A stretch of DNA of 64,000 bases. Source: Cylicocyclus nassatus. Lineage: Eukaryota > Nematoda > Chromadorea > Rhabditida > Strongylidae. The position numbers and the translations under genes were made by a program. Below the pieces are notes generated by a model. That model was not told the DNA's origin and searched no databases. It saw only the letters and a list, made by a program, of their open reading frames with translations. The DNA lies in assembly GCA_958299035.1 (NCBI GenBank), contig CATQJL010000223.1:15905742-15969741 (forward strand), written 5' to 3'. Each line of letters opens with the position of its first letter. Position 1 is the stretch's first letter. Of the stretch, positions 1-15,100 are shown in pieces.

Positions 1-3000
1 TCCTGAACTTTTTTGACTAGTATCCCCCTGTTAAAGTTGCTTGCTTTTCTTTATGGCCCTTTCTCCCAAAGGCTAGTATCAAATTGCCTCCTAGACTTTC
101 CGCACTTGAAGACAAGTGTTGAGGACTTTTGGCACTATCTGTTACACACATGTACTAACAAAAAAGAGCAATTTTGAACGTTGAGAAAGTATTAGCAAAT
201 TCAGAGGAGGGGGGAGGAGGAAGGCGGCGAATTCCTGAGAAAGTTGGGAATGTATATCGCTTTCCTCAAATTCCAACTTAAGTTCTATAATTTCTGTTAA
301 GTCCTAATTTTCTGAGTTCACAAGGAAACGGAATCCAATTCAATCAGGTGCGTAAAAATTTTCAACTGAAACCTTTTTGTTTGAACCAAAAACTAAAAGA
401 ATTTGGGATTAACTTTATCATTGCAGGTAGAAGGTAGAAGCATTTTGAAATATTTAGAACAAATAATGGCTGTTAGAGCGTTGGAGCATTCTGCTGTGAT
501 GAATAACATTGGTTTAGAATCTTATTAAACTTTATTTTTTTATTCCATTTGATTTTACATCACTTTGGCCCGATGTGCCACAAATATTCACTTCACCAAA
601 ATTCCACTTTTTTATGCAAGAAATGAGATTCTTGTGAATTTATGTGCAAAGCATTTTTTGAAAATTATTCAAATTTTTAATAATCCTTAACTCGCTAAGC
701 CAATCACTTTCAACCCAGCTACGTCTTCCTAGATTATAAAAATCCAGCTGTACTTTTCTCTACGAGCATATACCTTATAAGCCATGTATTCCAATAATAT
801 TTTTTTATAATAAACAAAAAACTTTATAGCACACGAAACCCCTCATAGTTGACATCACTTTCGTTTCTATGCAACATTTCTTTCCCACGTCATTTGCAGT
901 GTGAATAGTGTTTACATACATTCATGCTATAGGGATTGCTTACGTGACGAGAAGTGAATGAGAAGGAGGGATAGTGCGGGGGAAGAGTGGAAGCGGAGGG
1001 GACATGGGTAATATGATTAGGTCCGTGCCATCTAGGGAAACGTGGGAGAGGGGAAATTTATAGAAAATATGTGCAAAAGTTTCATTAACAATTATGACAA
1101 CAATTCTGCATTTTACTCTCCCCCCCTTTCCCTCAAATTCTATTATAAGTTACCATGGCACAGGAGGAGGAAGCGGGGGGGAGGGGAGGTGGGGGGGGGG
1201 GGATTTCTACTCGTACTACTTTCTACTCATTAAGTTCCCTTGACCTTTTTTTCTCATGAAAGCAAAACTCTGCGATAATTAGCATCACCTGACATTACAA
1301 GGCTCTATAGGAATAAAAATCTGCCGGTTGTTCAATTTTTGCGCTTACAGGGATTTAAAGATATAGGAAAGAGGGGGGGGGGGGGAGAGTTTATAGAAGC
1401 TGATTACTAATAAGGTTAATCAGAATTCCTTAACAAGCGCTTTTTAGTAGTCAAAAACATATCTTCTTATCTTATTATTTTTAGGATGGCAATCTTCATG
1501 AAAAACGATAATTGTTTTTGATAAGGAAGTAAGAAGGATAGATGGTGTTGTAGTTCATGATTCACAATTTTTGACTAAACTTATATCATAGCTTATTTTT
1601 TGACAGCTAAAAAATGTCCAACATTTCTGATTCATTGAGTATTGCTCTGCGCTTGCATATTGACAAGGAAACCCTTGCACAAAATTCCAAAATTTTTATT
1701 TTTATCTACTTTTTCAAACCAAAAAACCCATCCTTGACAACAATATCAGTCCTCTTTGTTTGTTTTCACACACGCAGCCAAGCTTTGCTTGATTTCGTAT
1801 AGCTAATGCTCATTAAGTAGAAGAAAAACAGAAAAACAGGTTCGAAAAGATTTTTGATCAACAACTTGAAGCATGTAAGTTAGATATTCGTATAGTAACG
1901 ACTCAGTGGTTATCCCCAGCTTATTCGCAGATTTTGTGAGATCAAGAACTGAAAAACAAATTTGGTACCGCGGAATTGAGAGAGAGGAGGGTGTGGGTTA
2001 GGGAGGGTAGGGCCAGCTTTCAGCAAATTTTCCCCAGAACGAATTTATGTAATCATTGATTTTGTACTATTGCAAAAATTATCAAATAATTAATAATTCT
2101 TAAAAAAATCTCATTGCTATCTAGTTTCAACTTATTAAGGTAAAATTTGAAAAAAAAACCGTTTTGTATACTTTTAGAAAACAGCCACTTTTGGACAAAC
2201 AATTTTTCGAAGAAGAATTTGAGACAGTCAAAAAGATTCATAAAAATCCTCTATAGGATGCACTAGATTGATTTTTGATTTTTTTTTGTCAAGCCCTTGA
2301 AATATATCATATGGGAATTAGGGTACTTCAGAATAGATTTACATTTTTCAATTCCCATGTCTTTTAGAGGCAAAATAAATTGTTCGAAATGACTGCACTC
2401 TTTTCCCGAATCCCACGTCCTATTTTTTAAGACCCCCCCTCCCCTTCCTGCTCTCGAATAGTTTTTCTTCTGCACACTGCAGCCAAGTATAGGACAGCAT
2501 GGCATGATTATGTGCTTGCATATGATGAATGGTTGCTTTGTCTAGAATGCTAACATTTTTTTTCTACGTAAAAGTGCAACTGCACCTGCCATCACTAAAT
2601 GCACGGCTTTGCTAGATTATATCTGCAAGTGCTCGTTACTACAGCAATCTCTACTTTGCTTTTATCTCTAATTCCTCCCCCCTCCCCTTCCGGGTAAGAA
2701 AAATGACTCCGACCAGCTTCCGTAATGCAAAGAAGAAAGTTTCAAATTGCGCGCATCTCCCTTGAGTGTCCGTTTATAGCCACTGGAGATGTGGCTAATT
2801 TTGGGACGCTTGCGTTGATGGACGAGCTTCCGCTTTCATGCCAAAGGGGCGATGACGCCATAGCTTGGGAATCTGTCGTCATCAATGCAGTGATTAGCTG
2901 CCTCAAAGCCGATATAAAATATTAAAATTGGGAGACTTGTGCAATTGCAAGCATACTGTAGCGTTACGGTATGCTTGCTGTATCACGTATACCTGAAAAT

Positions 3001-3185
3001 ATGTACTGGGAATGGAAATGCTACAAATCCTGCTATAATCATTGGAATTGGAGTTGAAATGTCTACGAAGTGTACTGTAGGGTGAATGTAGAATAATTGT
3101 AAACCACGAATGACCAATGAATTCTCGAAAAATTATACATTGGAGATGGCTTACTGTAATGTTTTTCAATATGGTGTAATTACAG
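1..3185. other. No confident gene; upstream of first recognised ida-1 exon
   Basis: Short open frames here have no recognisable domain, signal peptide or convincing splice context. Two G tracts (12 G at 1191-1202, 13 G at 1373-1385) lie in GA-rich surroundings. The signal-peptide exon of ida-1 should lie here or further left, and should end with one base (probably G) of a codon completed at 3186. I could not identify it. Confidence 0.5.
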
Positions 3186-6100
3186 GCTGCACACTCACCG
3201 ACACGTTATGTGAAAACGACGAGCAGTGCTTTCCGGGTAAGTCATTCTCTCTCGTAGAGAATTTGTTCTTCAACATAAATCTTCAATCTAGTCAGAAAAC
3301 CAGAACTTTCTAAAAATATAATTTCAGTGAAGAATAATATTTTGAATTTACTGCAAAAAAATTATGTACTTCCTGGCTTACCTACGACCGAAAATGAATT
3401 ATTAGTAAGCTACCACCAATAAATCATAACCATTGAATGTAGTGTCGTTTCGTAAGCTTTCCTCTCTTCATTACTGTTTTTAATATATATTTCACTAATT
3501 CAAGGACTTGCGAATTATTTCATGTGCATTGGAAAATTTTAAAGTCCGGATTACTGTAACTTCTGTTTCTGTATTTAGTTGCATGCTCAAATAGCAATCT
3601 ATCATTCATTCTCTAACTAAGAGACACGAGCACGTTTTGCGTACATTTCATTAACAAGTTCATGAGTGAGTTTTAACGCGTTTTGGTTGATTTACCATTA
3701 GAATTGTAAAAGAACATGTTTGAGCTCGTTAATCCACGGTGGCTTGAACACATTCTTTCACAAATTCCTGATAGTAATCAGCTACAACGCGTTAGAACTC
3801 ATTCATGAACTTGTTAATGGAATGTACGCAAAGCGTGCTCGGGTCTCTTAGTCGGAGAATGAATGATATACAGTCGTTTTCAATACGTATTGGTTTTTTC
3901 TACCGTATGCCTTCCAGCCTCAACATGACTTGGATTGGTGTGGATTGGTGTGGATTGGTATGGATTGGTGTGGATTGGTGTGGATTTGTATGGATTGGTG
4001 AGGCGCCGCATCGCTTCGGGTTTGCGCCGCGTTGCTTTTCTCGGCGGCGCAGCACCAATCCACACCAATCCACAAAATCCACGTCATGTTGAGGCTGGAA
4101 GGCATACGGTAGAAAATACCAACACGTATTGAAAACAACTGTACATCATTTCTGTAATATGTAATTTACGTAAAAATCTTAGTCAAGTAATTGAATCGAA
4201 GCTGATTAGTTGAAGTTGAGTTTTTTCGCTATCTCTATCGCCACTTAGCTTTTATTCGCTAGCCGCAAAAACATACCATAAGTGCATGAATGAAAACACT
4301 CAATCATCTTTATATTCTTACAAGCACGTGGTCACTTAGGTGTAAAATTTTAAACGGGTTTTTTTTATTGAGAATAAGTGCGATGTCGAAAAAAACATCC
4401 TCCGCGTATGCTTTCAATTGCACCAAACTTAATTTTTTGCTCTTCCTGAAAACCAGCATTCCAACTGAATTCTACTGGTTCCATGTGTTCATTTTTCAAT
4501 GCTCTTGGGCCTTTTGTTTGCCAACACATCCTTCGAGGGCCATAGAAATTTTGCGACGTACATGAGTGCACTCAACTATATTGCTAATATTGACGAAGCG
4601 CGTGTCATCTCCTGTGTGTCAAAAAATCAATATATTGATTGACGCCAGAGAAAACAGGTTTCAGTCTTTGTAATTTCAAAGACATTTAATCTATCCAAAT
4701 CATTTATTTATCCAAGACGTGCGTTCAGTGGACAATAGCATAACATAGAAAAGCTAACTCAATTAAAAAACTATGCAGGTGACATCGAACCTCAATCTCA
4801 TATAAACAACTTTACGACTGAAAATTTGTATAAACATGCATCCGGAAAACAAATTCAAAATAAAAAAAATGAACTATCTAAAGTCAAGCTCCAGCCCGTG
4901 CCAGCGCCGCTGCGGCTTCGTGCTTCAATCCAAATAGAGCGCACGGTATCGATCGATTGAGCAGTTCGACAAGACGGCACTGGCACAGCGCTGGCACTCC
5001 AGTGGAGCAGAACTGGAACAGCATTGGAACGGAGTTGGAACTGCGTTTAACGGCGCTGACAGTGATCACTTTCAACGTAACTTAAACTCACTCACATTAA
5101 TCGCCAAAAATTTTTGTTTTTTTTTTCTGCTCAGTCGAAATTTCTTTTACTCATACCTCAGAATTTCCGCTCAATTATCGCGCGATTCGTACTAATTATC
5201 CCGTGAATTAGCGAGTAATGACCTCATCGCTGTGCTTACTTAACGAAAGAAAGCTGCACTTCTGACGTATAACGCGCCATTGAGCTGCTATTAGAAATAC
5301 GTTCACAGTCGCCATCACACTCAAGCCTACGCATGAAAGAGGGTAGCGAAGAAAATGAAATTAGAAAAAAATAGCCCTGATACGTCAGTGACGGAAATTC
5401 ACTCATTGTATTCAATTAAAGGGACCCTAGGGGGTTGGCGATGTGACGTCGCTGTGCACTACAAATTCAGCCTGAATTAACTGGAATACAAGAAAATGTT
5501 AACGAAGTAGAGCTTCTAAATTAAGTTTATAGTTCACTGAAAGAACTACTGAAAAAAATATTAGGAAGTTCCTTTTACCCAAACAACTGACCGGAACTTC
5601 CACAGAACGTCTGGAAAAGTTCCGCCGGTGACTGCGAAAGTTCCGTGAACGTGCTGCGGAAGTTCCCGTTTTCAACGTTTCCACTTTTGCAATAGTAAAC
5701 AAAACCCTGCGGAACCGCTACAAATTTTGCTTGTTCCGGTGAATTGTCTGAGTAATTTATTCCTTTTTTCAAAAGTATTTTTATGAGCAGCGGGATTAGA
5801 AGTCATAAGTCAAGGGTACCTTTCTGGGTGAGAGCCTTAAGTTGAGTGCTATAAACAATTTTTTGAGTACTAAAACCATGATATCACTCAATAAAGTAAG
5901 AGGATAAAAATTTTGGCGAAGTTAGACTGGGGAGGGGTGAGAAGAAGGGTGTAAAATATGTGCATGACAAACCTACTAAATGTTGTTTTAATGACACTAC
6001 AACCTTAGAATATATGTTACATTACCCAGCCCTTTGCAGTCAATCCCCCCCCCCCCTTCGTCGTTAATCTATTTACATTGTCTCAGAATGGAATTTATAG

Positions 6101-9100
6101 CATGAAAAGAACTACATTTGCACTAACAATATGTAGGAAGATGGGGGGGGGGGGTGCAAAAGAAAATAATTAGGGATACCGTATACTAGATATTGCTTTG
6201 CAGAGCACTTTTGAGAGGGGGAGAGAAGGAGGGAACCATGGCGGAGGTGAGTTTGATAAATTTGCTACGGATAAATCTAATTCAAAAATGTAAATTTTTT
6301 TCCCAAAAAAAAACATGAGCGAGCACTGATTGCAAAACTGATCCATTACTATACCGTACTTACCGTATTCTATGCTGAAAATTACCAAATAAAAGTTCAA
6401 ACATTGTAAAGAAACTCGATGTGCTCTCATGCTCCCAAAGTGGGCGGAGCATAATCAATCAATAATAGATTTTTTGCAGATGGCGTATTCGGACAGTGTT
6501 ACTCGCCAAATAGCGGCGCACCTACACCTACTGTAATAGATCATCTAGATGACACACAATTGGAATTACTACGTCTAGAACTTACCAGGTATGTTAGTCA
6601 GTCATTCGATAATCGCATTCATTTCTGATGTAGTTGTCTTATTGATTTATTGATTTTTTTCTTTGCAGATTGGCAAAACAAGACCTTAATTGGTCAGATC
6701 AACGCTCACAATGTGTGCTTTCCTACTTCAAGCTATCCATGTATTATGGATTACAGTACGATCCAGATTTCTGTCAAGTACGAAATCCAGCAAATATCTG
6801 GGCTTTGATACAGGTACTGTAGCTGTACTGTAGCTTTTTGTCCAAAAGATGGTTTTCTAGTTGATCGAAATGGGTTTGAACGATAATGAAGTTGGCAGCA
6901 ATGACTTGTCGGGTATTGAGCAAAGTGACCAAAATGGTGAAAACTATTCAAATGACGAAAATGCAGTTGATGACAGTAATGATCAAATCATTGTCGATGA
7001 GGTCAAGGAAGTGGTGAGTCTTTTTCATCCTTTGAAAATTTTTGTGCTGATAGTGGGAGATCAAAAAGAAGCTCCTGCCCAAGCGGCATCTTATATGGTT
7101 CGCTAACAATCGAGAAAATCAATCTCAAAGTCTCGCCCAATACCGTATCCGAAAGCGCAGTCGGGCATGGAGTACGGTAGTGGGCGAGAGTTGGTTTTCT
7201 CTGCCGCCAGTGAGTTACTTGAGTTGCTCATTTAGGCAATGGCTTACTTAGGGGCTTTCAAGCAACTTCCACGTAAAAACCTGGGGAAGAATTTGCTTGG
7301 ACGCTCTGTTATTTACACAATCTACCGTAACCCAAGCCATACCGTTTTCAGCCCATACTTCCCGGAAGCGAAACTGATGGTACCGTAGACGGAATAGTAC
7401 CGCTAGAACAACAACAACAACAACAACAACAAGGAGTTGATACTCCTCAACAAGAGACGGTTGACACCGAAACTGCGGCAGATGCTGCACCAGAAGAAGA
7501 TATCCAGAACATTTTGGAGCGAATTCAGGGACCACCACCACAGTTAGACATCGATGGTTAGTGGATCGATATATTGATTCTTTCAATCATAGCAAGAGTT
7601 TATAGAAGAAAACCATAGAATTCAATATCAGTGAAGTGAACTAAGGGGTAACAGGGGTAGGAGGTAAAGGGTCGCTGTAAGTGGGTTGGGACATATACTT
7701 TCTTTTCCAATATGAGGCGTTTAAGTCTTCGAGCGTGGACATTCGTTTTTCTAACATCTACATATGATACATTGCTTGAATAAAAGAATAAAAAGGCACC
7801 GATCAAGCTGAAACGGCTTTTGCGTAAAATTGAAAATGTCAAATAGCAGACAAATCCGTTTTCAGTGGCGACAAATCCATTCCAAAATAACGCTGAAAAG
7901 CAAAGAAATTGAAAAGTAAATGCTGCTTGTAGGTGAAACAGGGAATGGCAAAATCTAAACAAAATTTTGAAAAAATTCTTGTTTTTTGTGTCTAATTATT
8001 ACTGGTAAATTTACTATATTTAAATTCCTTGTTCTGCTACAAAGATCTGCACTTGAGTTTTACCAGTGCAAGCAACATCACTCTTTTCCGGGGAATTTTT
8101 TTCTTATTCGTTTTGAAATAAGATAGTATTGCGATGAAAATCTCATTTGCGAGGCTTCCAGACTGTTTCTGACTGGTAAAAAGCCCACTCTGCAACCTCT
8201 CAAAAATTTTTTTATTTTGATGAGTTCGTTTCCTTGCGCTTCGAAATAAATAAGAACGTTTATCACCATCACAAAGTTTTTTTGAGTGCCTTCTCAAGAT
8301 TTCCCTCATTTTAAGTATAACTCTAAATTGTTTATAGCACTGCTTTCTTTCTCTTTTCTGACATTTAATCCTACGTTCGTGCTGGCAAAGCAGCTTAGCA
8401 GGTTGCGCAGGTTCTGTTACTGTTTCGAAAGTTTGACAAGAAAATAATCTATGAAGCAGTCCGTGAATACGACTTTGTGAGCTCATAAAACGTCACCTCT
8501 GTGACGATTTCCATAAGGGTAGTTATATTAGGTTGTCCGGAAATTAATGCCCGTTTTGAATTTCAACCGCAATAAGTCATACACTTCTCATTTCTAAATA
8601 GGTTGACTCGATAGAGCAAAGCAAGCTCTACAAGATGGCCTTCTTGCTTTGTAACAGCTCCCACCCACCTCGAGTTTCGAGCCAAAACCTGAAAAGACTC
8701 AGCAGCCCGAAATATCGAAAAAAATCGTAACTCAGTTCATAAAAATCCTACAAAAATTCTTACTTGCTCACGTAAACACTATCCACATAAAACATCTATA
8801 TACGCCTTTGCCACATTTTTTTCTCCGTTAGAAATCAAGAAAACGAAAATTTTCATGAATTTGCCAAAGTGATGTTGTGCCGTTCCCACATAAGTAGTTC
8901 TAAACTACAGACCTGTAGAAGTACAAACGTAAATTCTCAGCTCTCTGCAAGCTTTAGTTTTCGAGAAATTTGAATTTTAGCTTGGACCACCTAACTAGGG
9001 AAGCTATATTCGGTATTTCTCGAGAACTAAAGCTTGTAGAGAGCTGAAAATTTGAGTCTGTACCTCTACGGGCTTGGGGTGTACAACTGCCTATGTGGGG

Positions 9101-12100
9101 ATGGCTCAGCATCACTTTGGCAAATGCACGAAAATTTCCGTTTTCTTGGTTTCTAACAGAGAAAAAAATGCGGCAAAGGCGTATATAGATGTTTCATGTG
9201 GATAGTGTTTACGTGAGCAAGTAAAAATTTTTGTAGGATTTTTATGAACTAAGTTACGATTTTTTTCGATTTTTAGGGCTGCTGAGTCTTTTTAGTTTTT
9301 GGCTCAAAACTCGAGGTGGGTGAGAGCTGTTGCAAAAGCAAGAAAGCCATTTTGTAGAGCTTGCTTTGCTCTATCGAGTCAACCTATTTAGAAATGAGAA
9401 GTGTATGACTTATTGCGGTTGAAATTCAAAACGGGCATTAATTTCCGGACAACCTAATACATTCTTTTCCAATCCATGAGAGAAAAAAGGGAAATAAATG
9501 TTTCAAGCAGTTCCAAAGACTTCTAAAGTCTTGGTCTTCTTGCATCTGTAGCTTGCCCAGCGTTACCATACCTGCCCTGAAAAAAGCGGGTACGGTAAAC
9601 CCTTTTCAAGCAATTTTTGTGATGCGCTCTAGCTTAAGCAGATAGGAAAAATTTCTCATATGACGCTATGCACCTGGGGTTAGAGAAGATCCCTTGCCAA
9701 TTCACGTAAGATTACTGTATTACTGTAGCATATTACTGTATATGGCGAGGATAGAACGATGCTTGCTAGCTTGAATTCAAGCTGCTATTGTTCATATAGA
9801 GGTCGTAACAGCAAACTATTGGGTTCATTCGTAAATATCACAACAAAGGTTCTTAAAAAATTGTAACTATTTGTTCCTTTCAAGGAATGTGTTCAAGTTT
9901 ATAGGTTGAAAAAAAATCATGCGCTTTCCAATTTTGTTCTGCAACTTATTTTTTTAAACCGTGAAAAAGTAGTGATTTGATGTTTCTAGCAATACTTACG
10001 ATTCTAGACTTTTTGACTCGACTTTCTGGATTTTGTTATGAAAAGATTACCAATATACTAGTTAATTAAAGTATTATACTTAGTGTGTTTTTTTAAATAA
10101 AGCAATTTCTAAGTAGATTTTTACCTTTTTTTGGTGCAAGACTTATGAATCAACCTAATAAAGCAGATGATAGCAGATCTTCTAATAACATTTCAATCTC
10201 AAGTGGGGAAATTCTCAAATCGCAAAGGCCACAGAATTTTTTTAACTTTAAGAAATTTTTGGTAATTTTTCCTCCAATGTCCACAACCTAAAACTTGAAC
10301 ACAGACATCGATTCCTATACTCTGCAAAATTACTGGAGAACTTGATATTTGACCCTTTTGTACATATTGTCACTGCTATTCACCTCTTTCTCGCATTTTT
10401 GAAAAATTCATTTACGCTACAAATTATTTACGCCACCACAAATCCATTATCTGCGCTTTGGCGGACGCAAATTCTCGCCAGCATATATCATGCAATATGA
10501 TGTCATTCATAGATTTTAAATTTTCACTGAATCACGCAAATCGAGACATCATAAGCAATTTCCTCAAAAGCAGTTATCAACGCAAGAAAAATGATAGTTG
10601 ACTAACGTAGCTTAAGTGACGCGATCTGCCGTCAGTTAGGCGCAAGTTTTTTCGAGTATGAAAGAAAAAAACCTGACAAAGGGAACTTTGCTCCCAAAGT
10701 AAAATTTTTACAATGGCTGTGACCGCTTTTTAGCATAGGCCAGTACTTGATTTTTCAATAGATGTCAAATTTTGGATTACTGTAGCTGCGTGATGGTGTG
10801 CTGCGCCTGGCAATATTCGGGCAGCGTTTGTGCAGCTGCACACATTGCACAACCATTCCTCTTTCGTATAGTCTTGTATCAAGCTAATTTCGAGTGGGCA
10901 TTCAAACTGATCTTTGTGTGCAACTGCACAAGACGCTGGCTAACCTGAATTCAAGATCATTTGTGATGAAGGATTATCGTAGGCATGAATTGGTGCAGCA
11001 AACTCAGCATTTGAATTCTGCAAGTTCAATATCTCTGACGAATCTGTGACGTTAATTAAAAAGCAAACTGGATAATCAATCAATTTATCGATTTTTTCGC
11101 ACTCACACATTATCGATCTTTTGCCTATCACAGAATTGAACGCTGCTGATATCAGTATGGATCCCACTGTAGAAGAATACATCGAACGAATTGTTCGCGA
11201 AGAGAATCCAGGTTAATTAGAGAAACTTTTGCATGGTGAATTGATCGATATATCGATTTTTCTAAAACTGACATGGTTTCAGATCTGTCGGTTTTGTCAG
11301 ATGAGCAACTGAACGACTTGATACGTCGACTGTACATTTTGAAGAACAATTTGGCTGATAGTGAGGACGATCTGATTGATCAGGGTGAGTGGAGACTTGG
11401 AGGTTTACAAATTTTTAAGTGCGGGGGGGGGATGTTAGGATGCTAAACTAAAACTAATGACTAATAAAAAACAAAAAAACTAACTAATAAACTCTACAAT
11501 ATCGATTGTCCACGCAAGCATAGGCGTTCTGAACTCTCTTAAAGTTGACCAATCAGCGTCCTCGAGTACGGGTATAGAGGTTACTGTCTGGGAGAAGGTT
11601 CAAAGTCAAATATCTTTATTGTGATTGATTTATATGAGCTGCAAGTTGAGCAATTCCTTAGATAAGACCTCATAATCACTTTCCAATGAAGAAACCCAAG
11701 TGACCTTACTTGCTCAGTCTCAAAAAATTAGGCCCATTCCTTGACCGACTGACCTTCGTCTCTAAATCCCTAGCTCATTCAATAGAATTCTTGATTGCCT
11801 TGTTTACTGCCAGCTCCAACTAGATTAAAGTCAATCCAAAGAAACCTATAAACAAGTTATTTGTCTTTCATCAATCTCATTTATACCCCGCATCGATCGT
11901 AAATAAACCCAGCGGCCTTATTCGGGTGCAAAGATCGCTTCATTTTCGCCCCTCAGGCTATAAAGTCTCTAATAATCTTTCGTGTTTCCAGCTAAGTAGA
12001 TATTTTATGATTTTATTGCGCACAAATTTTTAATCTATTATATCTGCGCCTGAAGGGTTGGTCGTTGGACTTTGATGCCGGTACTAATTGAAAGGAACCG

Positions 12101-15100
12101 CTCAAATGGAAATGTCTAATGAATTTCGCCGAGGGGTTTCTTAGCAACCTTTTCGGTTTACTTGTACTAAACTGGAGATGTACTACGTATTAGCTGAGGG
12201 GTGTTTTCCTAACTAAATTTACCACTTAATCATGATTGTTTTTCATAGATTCGAAATCATCCCTCTGGGGTACCGCAATAGACGTAAATAGCATTTCAAG
12301 TGCAGTCTGCATCCATTAGCTGAAGCAAAAACATACACTTGCTATTCGTGTCCTGGCCTAAATTGAGGGAGGTGGACGGAGGAAGTTCATGCATTAAGAA
12401 TCTAGGGACTTTGGCACAATTAGATGAACAGACTTTCTGCGAGAGTAGAACATTTGCTCCAATGCTCCAATATTGACCCTGAGTGATCCATTCCTCATTT
12501 TGTTATCTATACTATAATTATACCGTAAATGAAAAGAAAACAGACAAATAAAAAGGCAACTTCCTGACTTTTTATTCAATGCTAGTGCTATTTTTTGAAT
12601 TTCTTCTCAATGCTAGTGCTATTTTTTGAATTACATAATTATTGTGGAAGGAGCAAAATGTAAAGGGAGAAAGATCATGGCAAAAAATCGAGTATGGAAA
12701 TTCGTTCTATGCAAAAAAACTATAACTCTATTTGTATCGTTCAACTTTAAGTTGCGAAAGCAGAATAGAACATAAAATTGCACAGAAATTCAGTATTTCA
12801 AGAATTTTTCTATAGAAAATGTCCCATCATTTTTGAAGTAATCGATTTCACTGTGCTTGAAGTCACGTCGTCAAGGGAATATGAACCAAAAATCAATAAT
12901 AAAAAAATCAACCAATGAAGGAGAAGATGGTTGGAAAATTGTAAAGTTATCTTAAGAACAAATTTCGAAAAATAAGCTGAACACTCAGATTTCTGGGACA
13001 CACTATTAAAGATCATTAAGAATCCTGAATGATCAACTAAAATCCAATCAATAATTTTTTGCAGGAGAAGCCGAAGAAGCCATACCTTTGGATGCTTTGG
13101 CTGATGAGAAGTTGGTCCTGAAAAAGGATGCCGAAGAACTTGGTGATCTTCGCACAGGTGGGAATCGCTCATAATGTATGACATAATGACATAACGAGGC
13201 AGCCTCAATTAGTGATGTCAAATTTTCGATGTGGGACTCACGGTCCTCTCCCACAACCGTTCCGCTTAACAAGGACCACCCAATTTTTTAAGAAGAGTCA
13301 ACATTTTGAGATGAAGTTGAAACAGTAAAATTTATGAACTACCTAAGAAGACAAAGAAATGTTCACTCAAGTATAAAAATTTCTGCTAACATTTTAGTCA
13401 TATTTATTTTCACTGGATGCAAATGTTGCTATTTAGCATTTCTAAGCGTTTATCGGCGGCATTTCCCTTCAAAATAATCAAAATTGTTCTCATCCCTCCT
13501 TTAGCCGGCTTTGATTGATTATAATCAGTAAACAAGAACGGTCAACAACACAATTCACTATACGAAATTATGCACAAGCTTCCCCTGCAGTTACCCGTAC
13601 CCAAATTTGTTGTTCAGACCTAGCCAGCGTTGTTTTCTATGATTAGTTGGTGATTATACACATACGCTCTAAATAATGAGTTACTAGAGGGGGAGGGGGG
13701 GGGGGGTGGTATTAACAATGCTGTACAGTTTGAGGGGAGCATCAATTTTGAATTCGGACAAAATTGATGTAAGGGTAAATAACAATAGTAAAGTACCTTA
13801 CGTTGAGTCGTATTGTGCGTTTGTGTAGTTGCACAGCGCACACTACATAGTACCACAATTCAGCCTTTGTATGTGCAGAGGGTTATATGTCCACATTAAT
13901 TGCTTTGCAAAGTTGCAAACTGTGCAATCACGTATATCTACATCATAAAATATGCACGTATTACGCATTACAGATGTTTTTTATAGAGCGAATAACATAC
14001 TAGAGAATTCTGCAGCAGCAAATAAATAAGTTATGGCAAATCACCCATTATGCTTGCAGCGCATCAAAGACCTTATGAACATTTGATGCTTATAATCAAC
14101 AAGGGGTTTCTTTCAAATAGCTGCGCTATGGGACCAAGAGAATTTGCCCTGGGGGGGGGGGAGCGGGCGGAGGAAGGAGGAGTAATTAGTTCACTAGTTC
14201 ACAATGAACACAGCTAATGCTAAAAGAGTTCGAATAAACGAAACAATAACACAAATTCTACTTTGAAAAACCTGCAATCTCAACGGAAAGATGAACCGAA
14301 GGTCGTTGGAAAAAATGGAAAAATATGTAAATTTTGGTAATTGCTTTTTCTCCTGCTTTTTTAGGGATAAAAAGAGTGCGTATTTTTTACAGTATATTAC
14401 CGGCATTCTTTTTCACTAAAAAGATCAAATTTGCTTCGAATAGGTCATAATTTTGTCTCAAGTTACTATAGTTTTGCTCAAACCCGCTGCACATAGTGCA
14501 ACTGCGGTTTCTTACACCGCATTTTTTTATTTTGTATTCTAACCATAGGATAAGCAACAGAAATCTTCTGAAAGGTTTTTCCTACGACTACCAATTAACT
14601 ACTAAACGAAAACCAATAAACTAATAAACGAATATACTTTTTAATTGCATCTGGTCCAGGTAAAGCGTTAACGATAATGGTTTTTGAAAGGAAAATCACG
14701 CTTTTTTTCGAGTTTCAGAATTCTAGTGTTCTTGGAAATAATTTATCAGATGTAGAACAGCTGGAATCATGAATTCTCATTTTTTTGCTGCATTTGATTT
14801 AACTAGAGCGTTGGATAACGGCAATTGCAAAAAAAATAATTTTATTTCTTTTCACACCAGCCGGAATCACAATTTTTTAACTTTTTCCTGCATTTGATTG
14901 GGTAGAACGTCGGATATAACTTTGAATTGCAAATAAAAATAATTTTTATCGACATTTTCAGCAATTTTTCTATCATGACAATGGTTATAAAATAGCTGGT
15001 ACCTATGATTTTTGACCTACTTTTGCATCCACTGCAACAAAATCCTTCACTAAAAAGTCCATTGACTTCTCATGCCTACCGTAGCCCCTTCTTAGCTTTG

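Larger units (their letters stand above)
3237..6479. other. First long ida-1 intron, repeat-rich
   Basis: The 3.2 kb intron holds two abutting foldback elements (listed separately). It also has a GC-rich patch at about 4890-5060 with repeated TGGAAC/GGCACT-type motifs, and a cluster of AGTTCC/GGAACTT motifs on both strands at about 5565-5675. A C tract (12, 6045-6056) and a G tract (12, 6143-6154) follow. No extra exon is needed: the phase of 3236 joins 6480 directly and gives the FPDGVFGQC sequence. Confidence 0.6.

Noticed and set aside
7600..8486. Minus-strand frames of 120 and 149 codons in an ida-1 intron
   Set aside because: No domain, no splice context and low-complexity composition; treated as chance frames in a long intron.
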